NCBI GenBank assembly: GCA_945862495.1
Contig: CAMAYM010000002.1
Coordinates: 15,028-79,027, forward strand
Length of the DNA: 64,000 nucleotides
Source of the DNA: Bordetella parapertussis
GTDB taxonomy: Bacteria > Pseudomonadota > Gammaproteobacteria > Burkholderiales > Burkholderiaceae_B
Direction: 5' to 3'
Shown: positions 7,125 to 15,885 of the stretch, in pieces
How positions within the stretch are numbered: the first letter of the stretch is position 1
How the letters are laid out: each line of letters starts with the position of its first letter
Notes under the pieces: model-generated
What the model saw: only the letters and a program-made list of their open reading frames with translations
Databases searched by the model: none
What the model was told of the DNA's origin: nothing
Position numbers and translations under genes: made by a program

Positions 7125-8522
7125 ATGAGTCGTCAGCAAGCCATTGATTTAGCCACTGCCTATTTTGATGAGGGTCAATTTCAAACGACGCTAGAGCGCC
7201 GAGTCGCAATTCCGACTGAAAGTCAGGAGCCTGGAAAAATCCCCGTACTGACGGCTTACCTCACCGAAGAAATCTCACCGCTGCTGGTCAAGCTTGGCTT
7301 CGACTGCAAAATCGTACCGAACCCGATTGAGGGCGGCGCTCCTTTCCTGGTGGCGAGTCGTACAGAGCCAGAAGCAAACTTCACGGTCTTGACGTATGGT
7401 CATGGCGATGTCGTGCGTGGTTACGCGCCGCAGTGGCTCGAGGGCCTGTCACCGTGGAATTTGAATATTCGTGGCGATCGTTGGTATGGCCGCGGCACAG
7501 CCGACAACAAAGGGCAGCACACGATTAACCTCGCCGCACTCGAGCAAGTCCTCACGGCCCGTCAAGGTAAGCTGGGCTACAACGTGACGTTTCTGATCGA
7601 AATGGGTGAGGAAATGGGTTCACCGGGGTTGCGTGAGATGTGCACCTTGCATAGCGATTTACTCAAGGCCGATCTATTTCTCGCCTCTGATGGCCCGCGT
7701 GTTTCTTCATCGCGTCCGACCCTGTTCTTGGGTTCCCGGGGTGCCTTCAATTTTGAATTACGCTTGAATGTGCGTCAAGGTGGCCATCACTCCGGCAACT
7801 GGGGAGGTTTGCTTAAAAATCCCGGCATCCGCCTCGCACATGCGATTGCCTCGATCGTTGATCCCAAGGGTCGGATTTTGGTACCTAAATTGTTGCCAAG
7901 TTCGTTGCCCGACAACGTGCGTCGCGCCTTGGCCAATATTCAGGTGGGTGGAGGCGCGAACGATCCCGAGATCGATACCGACTGGGCCGAGCCCGGCTTG
8001 ACACCCACTGAGCGCGTGTTTGCCTGGAATACGTTTGAAACCTTGGCGTTTAAGACGGGTAACCCCGATGCGCCTGTCAATGCGATCCCTGGCTATGCGA
8101 TTGCATACTGTCAGCTGCGTTATGTTGTCGGCAGTGATAATCAAAACTTCCTCAAGCATATCCGTGACCATTTGGATGCGCATGGCTTTAGCGATGTTGA
8201 GGCTTTACCTAGTCGTGGTGAGGCTGCTGAAGCGACGCGACTCGATCCCGATAATGCTTGGGTCAAAATGGCGGCAGCCTCTATTACGCAGACAACAGGT
8301 AAAGACGTTGATGTCTTGCCAAACTTAGGCGGCACCTTGCCCAATGATGCTTTTTCTAAAATCCTGGGTCTCCCGACAGTGTGGGTCCCGCACTCCTATG
8401 CGGCATGCTCGCAGCATGCGCCGAACGAACATATGCTGGGCTCAGTCGCCCGCGAGTCGTTACAGTTGATGGCGGGCTTGTTTTGGGATCTGGGTGACAA
8501 GGGCGCCAAGATCGCAGCGTGA
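7125..8522 (+). CDS. M20 family metallopeptidase (ArgE/DapE/carboxypeptidase type)
   Basis: Predicted cytoplasmic di-zinc hydrolase of peptide or N-acyl amino acid bonds, 465 residues. Zinc and catalytic motifs are in the usual order: VLTYGHGDVV (H93), RGTADNKGQ (D127), IEMGEEMGSPG (catalytic and ligand glutamates), ASDGPR, a GGHHSGNWGG segment in the dimerisation domain, and a late histidine in YAACSQHAPNEH. The ATG at 7125 is preferred over a TTG at 7095. It is followed at 51 bp by an N-acyl-D-amino-acid deacylase homologue, so the pair probably degrades acylated amino acids or peptides. Specificity is unknown. Confidence 0.88.
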   Translation: MSRQQAIDLATAYFDEGQFQTTLERRVAIPTESQEPGKIPVLTAYLTEEISPLLVKLGFDCKIVPNPIEGGAPFLVASRTEPEANFTVLTYGHGDVVRGYAPQWLEGLSPWNLNIRGDRWYGRGTADNKGQHTINLAALEQVLTARQGKLGYNVTFLIEMGEEMGSPGLREMCTLHSDLLKADLFLASDGPRVSSSRPTLFLGSRGAFNFELRLNVRQGGHHSGNWGGLLKNPGIRLAHAIASIVDPKGRILVPKLLPSSLPDNVRRALANIQVGGGANDPEIDTDWAEPGLTPTERVFAWNTFETLAFKTGNPDAPVNAIPGYAIAYCQLRYVVGSDNQNFLKHIRDHLDAHGFSDVEALPSRGEAAEATRLDPDNAWVKMAAASITQTTGKDVDVLPNLGGTLPNDAFSKILGLPTVWVPHSYAACSQHAPNEHMLGSVARESLQLMAGLFWDLGDKGAKIAA

Positions 8523-8573
8523 GCGTGCATCGCCATTGCATCGTAGGTTTCAATCTATCTGGAGTTGTAAAAG

Positions 8574-10034
8574 ATGAGCACACAGTTTGATTTGCTAATT
8601 AAAAATGCCACGGTAATCGATGGCACTGGTGCGGACCGATTTACTGGCGATATCGGGATTAACGGCGATCGTATTGCCAAAATCGGTGACCTTGCAGGCT
8701 GCACAGGCACGCAGGAAATCGACTTAAAGGGTCAGGTCGCGGCGCCCGGATTTATTGATGCGCATACGCACGACGATCGGATGATGCTCTCGAGTCCCGA
8801 GATGACGCCAAAGGTCAGCCAAGGCGTGACCACGATTATTGGCGGCAATTGTGGCGTTTCGCTCGCGCCGATGCCACGTCCGATTCCAGATCCTGTCACG
8901 CCTCCACTGAACTTGCTGGATGATGTGGGTCACTGGTTTAAATATCGCAGTTTTAAAGAATATTTGGATGCGTTGCGCGCCGAACCTTCAACGACCAATC
9001 GCGCCATGCTGGTGGGTCATACGACCTTGCGCGTTGCCACCATGGATGATTTGGAAAAGCCCGCGACACCTGCGCAGATTGCGCAGATGCGCGAGCTGGT
9101 GGTCGAGGCCATGCAGGCTGGTGCGATCGGTGTCTCGACAGGTTTATTTTACGAACCTGCGGTGGCTGCGCCGACAGAGGAAGTCATTGAAATTTGTCGG
9201 CCCTTAAAAGAGTTTAACGGCTTGTATTGCACGCACATGCGCGATGAAGCGGATGGCGTGATGGACTCGCTAGAAGAGACGTTTCGTATTGGTCGCGAAG
9301 TGGATGTGCCGGTCGTGATTTCTCACCATAAGGTGATTGGTGCGAAAAACTATGGTCGCTCCGACGAGACGCTGGCGTTCATCCGCGAGAGTATGGCCAA
9401 GCAGCCGATCTGTCTGGATTGTTATCCCTACACGGCGGGCTCTACGGTGCTGTCGATGAGCCGGGCGATTACCTCTGCTCGCGTGATTGTGACGTGGTCG
9501 AAAACCTTGCCTGAATATGCCGGTCAGGATCTGGATAAGATCGCCGAGAAAATGGGCGTCACGCAGGAAGAAGCGGTTGAGCGTCTGTTGCCTGCCGGCG
9601 CGATCTATTTCCGTATGGATGAGGGCGATGTCCAAAAGATCATGCAGTTCGGCCCCACGATGATTGGTTCGGATGGTTTGCCACACGATGCCTCGCCGCA
9701 TCCGCGCTTGTGGTCAACATTTCCCCGCGTACTCGGCCATTATCGGCGTAGCCTGGGTCTCTTTTCACTTGAGACGGCTGTGCACAAAATGACGGGATTG
9801 ACGGCTGTGAACTTTGGTTTGACAGATCGTGGTGTATTGAAAGAAGGCGCGTATGCTGATCTGACTTTGTTTAACGAAGAAACCGTCGATGAAGTCGCGA
9901 CCTACGAAAATCCAATCGCCATGGCGCGCGGGATCAATACGGTGATTGTGAATGGTGCAGTTGTTTGGGATCAGGGCAAGGCCACTGGGGCGCGACCCGG
10001 TCGCGTGCTGTCTCGGCCATCAGCGGCGCACTGA
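8574..10034 (+). CDS. D-aminoacylase / N-acyl-D-amino-acid deacylase family amidohydrolase
   Basis: A 486-residue TIM-barrel amidohydrolase. Seen motifs: FIDAHTHDD (first metal histidines, about residues 61-69), GGNCGVSLAP (the cysteine metal ligand typical of D-aminoacylases), THMRDEADG, VVISHHKVIG and MIGSDGLPHDASPHPR (catalytic aspartate). The N- and C-terminal beta-sandwich edges (LIKNATVIDGTG and MARGINTVIVNGAVV) are intact. The family removes acyl groups from N-acyl-D-amino acids, though some members are dihydropyrimidinase-like. GGAG lies upstream of the ATG. It follows the M20 gene on the same strand and precedes a TPR protein gene. Confidence 0.88.
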   Translation: MSTQFDLLIKNATVIDGTGADRFTGDIGINGDRIAKIGDLAGCTGTQEIDLKGQVAAPGFIDAHTHDDRMMLSSPEMTPKVSQGVTTIIGGNCGVSLAPMPRPIPDPVTPPLNLLDDVGHWFKYRSFKEYLDALRAEPSTTNRAMLVGHTTLRVATMDDLEKPATPAQIAQMRELVVEAMQAGAIGVSTGLFYEPAVAAPTEEVIEICRPLKEFNGLYCTHMRDEADGVMDSLEETFRIGREVDVPVVISHHKVIGAKNYGRSDETLAFIRESMAKQPICLDCYPYTAGSTVLSMSRAITSARVIVTWSKTLPEYAGQDLDKIAEKMGVTQEEAVERLLPAGAIYFRMDEGDVQKIMQFGPTMIGSDGLPHDASPHPRLWSTFPRVLGHYRRSLGLFSLETAVHKMTGLTAVNFGLTDRGVLKEGAYADLTLFNEETVDEVATYENPIAMARGINTVIVNGAVVWDQGKATGARPGRVLSRPSAAH

Positions 10035-10095
10035 GCGTCTCTTTCTGACGCATCCCTTACCAGTCCATTCATAGACATACTTCAGGACGCAACGC

Positions 10096-11187
10096 ATGAC
10101 CACGCATTTACCGACACTCGATCAGGCGCAACTTTCAAGGGCCATCAGCCTGCTGGATGAGGAGTGGTTGCAGCACGATCCTGATCTGGGTCCTGTGCTG
10201 CCCTTGGTGCTCGGACGCGGTGTCGGCCAGGATTGGCATAAGGCCGGTACCTTTCGGCATCACCTGATTGGTGTAGCACGGACCTTGACCCTATGGCAGC
10301 AACCCAAGCATGTCCGCCATCTGGGGCTCTTGCACAGCGTGTATGGAAACGCACACGTTGATTTGATGAAGTTTGATCCTAAAAGCGAACGTGGTCGTCT
10401 GCAAGAAGCGGTCGGTGAGGATGCGGAGCGTTTAATTTATTTGTTTTGTGTGATGTCGCGCATTGAATTTTTGGGTGAACTGTTCAAAGGGAACTTGAAG
10501 GACGATGGCAGTTTGACCATCACGCTTCAAGGCGCGCCTTTTGTGCTGCCTGCCCGAGATGTGGCAGCATTCATTATCGTGAGCATGGCCGATATTTGCG
10601 AGCAGTGGTATAGCTGGCAAGATGATATTTACATGGGCTACCCTGATTACAAAGCCCAACCTGCTCAACAGCATTGGGCCGCTGCGCTGTGGCCAGGCCC
10701 GATGCGTCCCACGACGTATCGCTGGGGCCAGATTTCTCGCCTGGGCCATTTTCTGCAACACCCTGCTTTAAAAGATCAACTGCCACAGCCTCCTGTGTTT
10801 GATCATGGCCGTCAAGTGATGGCGCCTGGCGATGAAGCGGCTGCAGCGGCATTGTATTGGTCTGTCATGCAGCAAAGTCAGCCACTCATGTCCTCCGCCG
10901 CCACTGCAGCAGTGTTGGAGCAAGCGATCAAACTGAATCCCTGGGTCGCGGAACCCTATATGGTGTTGTCGCAATTGCATCTGACGGAACGTAACTTTGA
11001 CTTGGGTCGTCAGTATGCCGAGGCGGGTGTGCAAATGGCGGCATGCTGGGGTAATGCTTGGGATAAGCGTATCGGTTGGGATGGTTGGATGTCTTGGGGA
11101 CGCGTGTTGTTACAGTCCGCACAAAAACGTCAGTGGCCGGATACACTCAATAAGCTCAATAACGTTGCGCTGACACCAGAGCTTTAA
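10096..11187 (+). CDS. HD-like (DUF6817-type) and TPR-containing protein of unknown function
   Basis: 363 residues with no signal peptide. The N-terminal part (about residues 45-200) has an HD-like pattern: a conserved FRHHLIGV, then RHLGLLHSVYG, and later IIVSMADICEQW, reminiscent of DUF6817-type domains. Function of that domain is not known to me. The C-terminal part (about 275-345) contains a helical pair AIKLNPWVAEPYMVLSQLHL / RNFDLGRQYAEAG, a TPR-like protein-protein interaction region. Its place as third gene in the M20/aminoacylase row suggests it belongs to the same pathway. It ends directly against the convergent cho gene with no spacer. Confidence 0.55.
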   Translation: MTTHLPTLDQAQLSRAISLLDEEWLQHDPDLGPVLPLVLGRGVGQDWHKAGTFRHHLIGVARTLTLWQQPKHVRHLGLLHSVYGNAHVDLMKFDPKSERGRLQEAVGEDAERLIYLFCVMSRIEFLGELFKGNLKDDGSLTITLQGAPFVLPARDVAAFIIVSMADICEQWYSWQDDIYMGYPDYKAQPAQQHWAAALWPGPMRPTTYRWGQISRLGHFLQHPALKDQLPQPPVFDHGRQVMAPGDEAAAAALYWSVMQQSQPLMSSAATAAVLEQAIKLNPWVAEPYMVLSQLHLTERNFDLGRQYAEAGVQMAACWGNAWDKRIGWDGWMSWGRVLLQSAQKRQWPDTLNKLNNVALTPEL

Positions 11188-12042
11188 TTAAAGCGTAACG
11201 ATTTGTGCAGCGCCATTCATGATGGGCTTGCACAAAATTTTGTAGCTATCACTATCAAAGCCGGGCGCTGTATGGTGCAACGTCCGCGCCTCTTCGATTG
11301 TTGCCACACTGCCTAGATAAAACCAGTTGTTGACAACGTGGATCTGTGTCTCCGTTTCCAAGGTTTCGATCAAGCCGATTGCGCCTGGATAGGGCCAGCA
11401 GATCAGACGCTGATGTGACAAGCTTTCCACTAATCGTGCACGATGTGCCTCATGGGTTTCTTGACCATGACAGGCGCCCGCACAGCGATTGAGCATCGCC
11501 CGAAAACAAGGTCGATCGCCAGAGCGTTTTTCAAGCCCCAGCACACTCAAGCAAAGCCGTTGCTCATCGGCAATATTTTTGAGTGCTTCAAGCGCTGAAT
11601 GACGACTGGCATATAAGCCATACAAATCAGGCGTGTTGGAAAAATCGATTTGATTGGAATACACCACTTCGGGTTTTTCGCTCTCGATTCGGAGTGAACA
11701 CATCTGTCGACTACGCCGTAACTTATGATTAAAGAGCGGTTGCTGCTCTTTGATCAATCTTGCTTCGAGTAGCAGCGCACCGATTTCACCCGTTGTACGG
11801 ATGTAGGTGATTTTCTCGGTTTGTTTGAGCATGCGCGCTTCATCTGCGGTCCGGAGGTGAGACATGACGCGAGAGCGGATATTGACGCTTTTTCCAATGT
11901 ATAGAGGCAGATCTCCCGACACACCATGAAAAATATAGACCCCTGGGGTCGTGGGCAGGTCAACAATGCTGTCACGTAAGTGTGTGGGGTATTCGTAGCC
12001 ATGCGTGGCATCGAAGTCTGCGCGTCGTACGACACGTTTCAT
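11188..12042 (-). CDS. cho: Excinuclease Cho (UvrC homologue)
   Basis: Cytoplasmic nucleotide-excision-repair endonuclease that can make the 3' incision in place of UvrC at bulky lesions when loaded by UvrB. 284 residues, close to the roughly 295 of the E. coli protein. It has a UvrC-type GIY-YIG nuclease domain, LPTTPGVYIFHGV and LYIGKSVNIRSRV (residues about 27-55), then GEIGALLLEARLIKEQQPLFN, and a cysteine-containing second half (RCAGACHGQE) that is typical of Cho. UvrC helix-hairpin-helix and RNase-H-like domains are absent, as expected. I chose the ATG at 12042; a GTG at 12054 also exists. It is three bases downstream of the FAD oxidoreductase gene. Confidence 0.92.
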   Translation of the reverse strand: MKRVVRRADFDATHGYEYPTHLRDSIVDLPTTPGVYIFHGVSGDLPLYIGKSVNIRSRVMSHLRTADEARMLKQTEKITYIRTTGEIGALLLEARLIKEQQPLFNHKLRRSRQMCSLRIESEKPEVVYSNQIDFSNTPDLYGLYASRHSALEALKNIADEQRLCLSVLGLEKRSGDRPCFRAMLNRCAGACHGQETHEAHRARLVESLSHQRLICWPYPGAIGLIETLETETQIHVVNNWFYLGSVATIEEARTLHHTAPGFDSDSYKILCKPIMNGAAQIVTL

Positions 12043-12056
12043 AACTGAGCGCACAC

Positions 12057-13667
12057 TTAAGCGGACACGTAGCGGAGTGCTAACGCCTCTGCGACACGGA
12101 TGCCATCGACACCTGCGGACAAGATGCCCCCTGCATACCCCGCGCCTTCACCTGCGGGATACAGACCTTTGACATTGAGACTTTGAAAGTCTGCGCCACG
12201 TGTAATTCGTAAGGGGGAGGACGTCCGAGTCTCGACACCCGTCAAGATGGCATCGTGCATTGAAAACCCTTTGATTTTTTTTTCAAACGCGGGAATCGCT
12301 TCGCGAATCGCTTGGATGGCGTAGTCTGGCAGACTCGTCGCTAAGTCTGTCAGGTGAACACCTGGCTTGTAGGACGGTGTCACGCTACCGAGTTCAGTGG
12401 ACGCGCGACCCATTAAAAAGTCACCCACGAGTTGGCCAGGGGCTTCGTAGGTGCTGCCGCCTAAGACATAGGCATGCGATTCAATCTGCCGTTGAAAATC
12501 AAGACCCGCCAAGGGGCCGCCTGGATAATCTTCGGGGGTGATGCCAACCACGATGCCCGCATTGGCGTTGCGTTCATTGCGTGAATATTGACTCATCCCA
12601 TTGGTGACAACACGATGGGTCTCAGAAGTCGCTGCGACCACGGTACCGCCCGGGCACATGCAGAAGCTGTAGACTGCTCGACCATTGCTGGCATGATGCA
12701 CAAGCTTGTAGTCCGCAGCGCCGATCAGCGTGTTGCCTGCGTAGGGTCCGAGGCGCGCGAGATCAATCAAAGATTGTGGATGCTCGATCCGAAAGCCGAC
12801 TGAAAATGGTTTGGCTTCCATAAAGACACCCGCATCATGCAATACCTTAAAGGTATCTCGCGCGCTGTGTCCCAGTGCGATAATCACATGATCAGCTGCC
12901 AATACCTCACCGCTTTCGAGTTGCACAGCACGCATTTGTTGATGCTCGATTTCGAAACCCACAACCTTTTGTGAAAAACGAATCTCGCCGCCAAGCGCGA
13001 TAATTTCTTCGCGCATTTTTTCAACCACACCGACCAGACGAAAGGTACCGATATGCGGTTTGGCGACGTACAGGATTTCTTCGGGTGCACCTGCTTTGAC
13101 AAACTCTCGGATGACTTTGCGACCGTAAAACTTTGGGTCTTTAATCTGGCTCCAGAGCTTGCCGTCAGAGAACGTCCCGGCTCCGCCTTCGCCAAACTGC
13201 ACGTTTGATTCGGGATTGAGTATATTTTTACGCCAGAGTTTCCAAGTGTCCTGCGTACGCTCGCGCACCGCTTTGCCGCGTTCCAGCACAATCGGTTTTA
13301 AGCCCATCTGTGCCAACAAGAGCGCAGCAAAAATCCCACAGGGACCAAAACCGATCACAACAGGGCGTGGATGAGCTTGCTTGGTGTCATGGTAAGGGGG
13401 CGCAACGAATTTGTATTCCGTGTCCGGCGTCGGTCGAATGTCCGGATCATCCTTGAATTTTTTTAAAAGCGCCTCGGGCTCAGTGACCTCAACATCGACG
13501 GTGTAGATAAACGTTAGTGCACTTTTTTTACGTGCATCGTAGCTGCGCTTAAATATCTCAAAGGACAGTAACTGGGCAGGCGTGATGGCGAGCCGCTCAA
13601 TAATAGCGGCGCGTAAGGCGTCCTCGGCGTGCTCAAGCGGTAGGCGTAAATCGGTAATGTGGATCAT
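12057..13667 (-). CDS. FAD-dependent oxidoreductase, uncharacterised (COG2509-like)
   Basis: About 536 residues. The N-terminal 90 residues form a small domain starting MIHITDLRLPL. Then comes the FAD-binding Rossmann motif PVVIGFGPCGIFAALLLAQ followed by the ERG ribose-binding end, and conserved QFGEGGAGTFSDGKL. The C-terminal region ends with LYPAGEGAGYAGGILSAGVDG, the second FAD-contact motif. The family is widespread and often annotated as FAD-dependent dehydrogenase, with no established substrate. I start at the ATG 13667, dropping six residues of a longer frame. Coupled with cho downstream at a three-base gap. Confidence 0.85.
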   Translation of the reverse strand: MIHITDLRLPLEHAEDALRAAIIERLAITPAQLLSFEIFKRSYDARKKSALTFIYTVDVEVTEPEALLKKFKDDPDIRPTPDTEYKFVAPPYHDTKQAHPRPVVIGFGPCGIFAALLLAQMGLKPIVLERGKAVRERTQDTWKLWRKNILNPESNVQFGEGGAGTFSDGKLWSQIKDPKFYGRKVIREFVKAGAPEEILYVAKPHIGTFRLVGVVEKMREEIIALGGEIRFSQKVVGFEIEHQQMRAVQLESGEVLAADHVIIALGHSARDTFKVLHDAGVFMEAKPFSVGFRIEHPQSLIDLARLGPYAGNTLIGAADYKLVHHASNGRAVYSFCMCPGGTVVAATSETHRVVTNGMSQYSRNERNANAGIVVGITPEDYPGGPLAGLDFQRQIESHAYVLGGSTYEAPGQLVGDFLMGRASTELGSVTPSYKPGVHLTDLATSLPDYAIQAIREAIPAFEKKIKGFSMHDAILTGVETRTSSPLRITRGADFQSLNVKGLYPAGEGAGYAGGILSAGVDGIRVAEALALRYVSA

Positions 13668-13723
13668 AGGCTGAACGATACACAAAATTTGGCATGACGG
13701 GCATGAACACCCCTGCTTGGGCG

Positions 13724-14506
13724 TCAGAGCTGGACGGAGACGGACCCAATCCCGTCAAACTGGGCAACGACGAGATCGCCGCCCCGGGCGGCTGGAACGC
13801 CCGACCAACTCCCTGTGGTCACAATCGCACCTGAGGGTAGGGTTTGACCGCCTGCTGTGGCATGTTGGACCCAAGAGGGAATGACCCAGCGAGGATCTTG
13901 CATCGAGTGGGTGCCGACAAATTCCAAAGGCATTTGTTCGCCAATTTTGACCGTGCAGCGTTGTTTAGACCAATCGCGGCGTGCTTCTTGCTCGCCATAG
14001 GGTTGCCATTGTCCCACGACCAGTACGCCATGGGATTGCATATCTGCGAGCTTTAAAAGTGCTGCGGTCTCGTTGCCCTGTTGCCAGCGCGAGTCGACCA
14101 CCTCAATGGTGACGGTAAAGGCCTCAATCAGCGAATGACCTTGTTCTTGGGTCATGTTGACTGCCTCCGCAGGTGTGACAGCGTGTTTGGTTTTAAACCC
14201 AATCTCGATTTCGATCAGCCGCAGATTAAAAGGGTGTGCACCGGCTTGGGCGGGACTTTTCCAAATACCCGAATCCAACAAAGGGGTATTTAAAATCTCA
14301 CCCGTACGCGAGGGGCCACCTGATTTCCAGTGGCGTGAAATCGGCGTCTGCTGGGGGGCGAGCGTGGCGAGCACGATATCCTGAACGGCTAAGGCCTCGG
14401 CTGTGCTCTGGAGCTGCCCGTCAAACGGAGTCGCGTCTGCGGGTGTCTGGTTACTGCGAGCCGTCAACAAGGTTTGGGCAATGGCATCAATCTGTGGGTT
14501 TGTCAT
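13724..14506 (-). CDS. 2-keto-4-pentenoate hydratase / FAH-fold hydratase homologue
   Basis: A 260-residue cytoplasmic protein of the MhpD/HpaH type within the FAH superfamily. These enzymes add water to 2-oxopent-4-enoate or 2-oxohept-3-enedioate in meta-cleavage pathways using Mg or Mn. The metal-binding E-x-E is present at E99 and E101 (RLIEIEIGF), and the family C-terminal region TLPSGAIVTTGSWSG is clear. A SHWKSGGPSR-type segment near residue 58 is consistent with substrate binding. No meta-cleavage dioxygenase or aldolase gene is adjacent, so the pathway remains open. It is oriented like the FAD gene 57 bp downstream. Confidence 0.8.
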   Translation of the reverse strand: MTNPQIDAIAQTLLTARSNQTPADATPFDGQLQSTAEALAVQDIVLATLAPQQTPISRHWKSGGPSRTGEILNTPLLDSGIWKSPAQAGAHPFNLRLIEIEIGFKTKHAVTPAEAVNMTQEQGHSLIEAFTVTIEVVDSRWQQGNETAALLKLADMQSHGVLVVGQWQPYGEQEARRDWSKQRCTVKIGEQMPLEFVGTHSMQDPRWVIPSWVQHATAGGQTLPSGAIVTTGSWSGVPAARGGDLVVAQFDGIGSVSVQL

Positions 14507-14594
14507 GAAATTTCACTAATGAGTGGGTAATCAAGGATAATCCAGTTCTTCCCATCGTGGCGCGCGAGCGTCAACATGCACTTTAAGATGACTT

Positions 14595-15131
14595 ATGGCC
14601 CTGCGCGCGACGATTTACAAAGCTGAACTCAATGTAGCGGACTCTGACCGCCACTATTATGAGAGTCACGCCCTGACGCTGGCGCGTCATCCCTCCGAAA
14701 CAGACGAAAGGATGATGGTCCGCCTCTTGGCGTTCGCTTTGAATGCCCACGAGGATCTGGTGTTTACCAAAGGTATCAGCGATGCCGATGAGCCGGACCT
14801 ATGGCGCAAAGACTTGACGGGTGCAATCGATCTCTGGATCGAGGTGGGGCAGCCCGATGAGCGACGCATTTTAAAGGCGTGCGGACGAGCCACTGAGGTC
14901 GTGATTTATTGCTATGGTGGTCACACCAGCAAAATCTGGTGGGAATCCATTCAAAACAAACTGGCGCGTACGCGTAACCTTAAAGTCGTGTGTCTGCCCT
15001 CTGAACAAACTAAAACGCTCGCCGCCTGGGCCGCGCGCACGATGACCGTGCACGTCAATATCCAGGACAGCGAGCTCTTTGTTTCCTCAGAAAAAGGTCA
15101 GTTCACGCTCGAGCAGCAGATCTGGCGCTAG
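14595..15131 (+). CDS. yaeQ: YaeQ family protein
   Basis: 178 residues, the normal length of YaeQ. The start MALRATIYKAELNVADSDR and the segments HPSETDERMMVRLLAFA, DEPDLWRKDLTG and LWIEVGQPDERRI are diagnostic. YaeQ proteins have a PD-(D/E)xK nuclease-like fold; the DEPDLW and IEVGQPD segments correspond to the putative active-site acidic residues. E. coli YaeQ was once linked to haemolysin expression in an rfaH mutant, but its molecular role is not settled. It is a single gene here, convergent with the dehalogenase gene 18 bp away. Confidence 0.92.
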   Translation: MALRATIYKAELNVADSDRHYYESHALTLARHPSETDERMMVRLLAFALNAHEDLVFTKGISDADEPDLWRKDLTGAIDLWIEVGQPDERRILKACGRATEVVIYCYGGHTSKIWWESIQNKLARTRNLKVVCLPSEQTKTLAAWAARTMTVHVNIQDSELFVSSEKGQFTLEQQIWR

Positions 15132-15149
15132 ATCAGTCGTTGAACCTGC

Positions 15150-15869
15150 TCAAACGCCCATCTGGGTCGCGAGATCGCGAATATCCTTGGCGACGATATC
15201 CCAGTCATGGGCGGCAACCAGATTGGTTTTCTGGTCAGGGCCATGTTCAGTTGGACGCGGCCAAAACGCTGTTTTGAGCCCCACATTGCGCGCCGCCAAC
15301 AGATCATCATTGTGCGCGGCACACATCATGACTTCGCCGGGCTCAAGTTGCAAGGCAGCACATACGCCTAAGTAGGATTGTGGCTGCGGCTTGTAGGCGT
15401 GAAAGACTTCGGTGGAGAGATTCAGATCCCAGGGTAGGCCGGTGTACTTGGCGATATCGGTCAGCAAGGAGATATTGCCGTTGGATAAGGGGGCAATGAT
15501 GTACTTGCTTTTGAGACGCGTCAGGCCACCCACTGCGTCTGGCCAACCATCTAGCCGGTGCCAGACTTTGTTGACATGCACGCGCTGTGCTTCGGTCATC
15601 GCATCGAGGCCAAATTCCTTGATCAGGATTTCGAGGGATTCGCGGTGCAACACATCTAGGATGGTCCAGGGACGTTTGCCGCTGCGCACAGCTTCCATCG
15701 AAGGTTGGTACATACCGCGCCATTTGACAGCAAAGGCGGTCCAGTCGGCCTCAAAGCCGTTTTCTTGTCCCCAGCGCGTCAGGTCGCGCGTGATACTGCC
15801 GCGCCAGTCGACCACGGAGCCGAAGGTATCGAACACCATGGCTTTGACGGTTGTTGTTAGTGATGACAT
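15150..15869 (-). CDS. Haloacid dehalogenase, type II
   Basis: A 239-residue HAD-superfamily hydrolase. The nucleophile is D14 in VKAMVFDTFGSVVDWR, and the W-R after it matches L-2-haloacid dehalogenases rather than phosphatases. Later motifs are APLSNGN (motif II, serine-asparagine), the lysine in HAYKPQPQ (motif III) and MCAAHNDDLLAA (motif IV). The family hydrolyses 2-haloalkanoic acids, but many annotated members have untested or other activity. The gene is 16 bases downstream of the SDR gene in the same direction, so they are probably cotranscribed. Confidence 0.82.
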   Translation of the reverse strand: MSSLTTTVKAMVFDTFGSVVDWRGSITRDLTRWGQENGFEADWTAFAVKWRGMYQPSMEAVRSGKRPWTILDVLHRESLEILIKEFGLDAMTEAQRVHVNKVWHRLDGWPDAVGGLTRLKSKYIIAPLSNGNISLLTDIAKYTGLPWDLNLSTEVFHAYKPQPQSYLGVCAALQLEPGEVMMCAAHNDDLLAARNVGLKTAFWPRPTEHGPDQKTNLVAAHDWDIVAKDIRDLATQMGV

Positions 15870-15885
15870 GGCATGTGCTCCCTGA

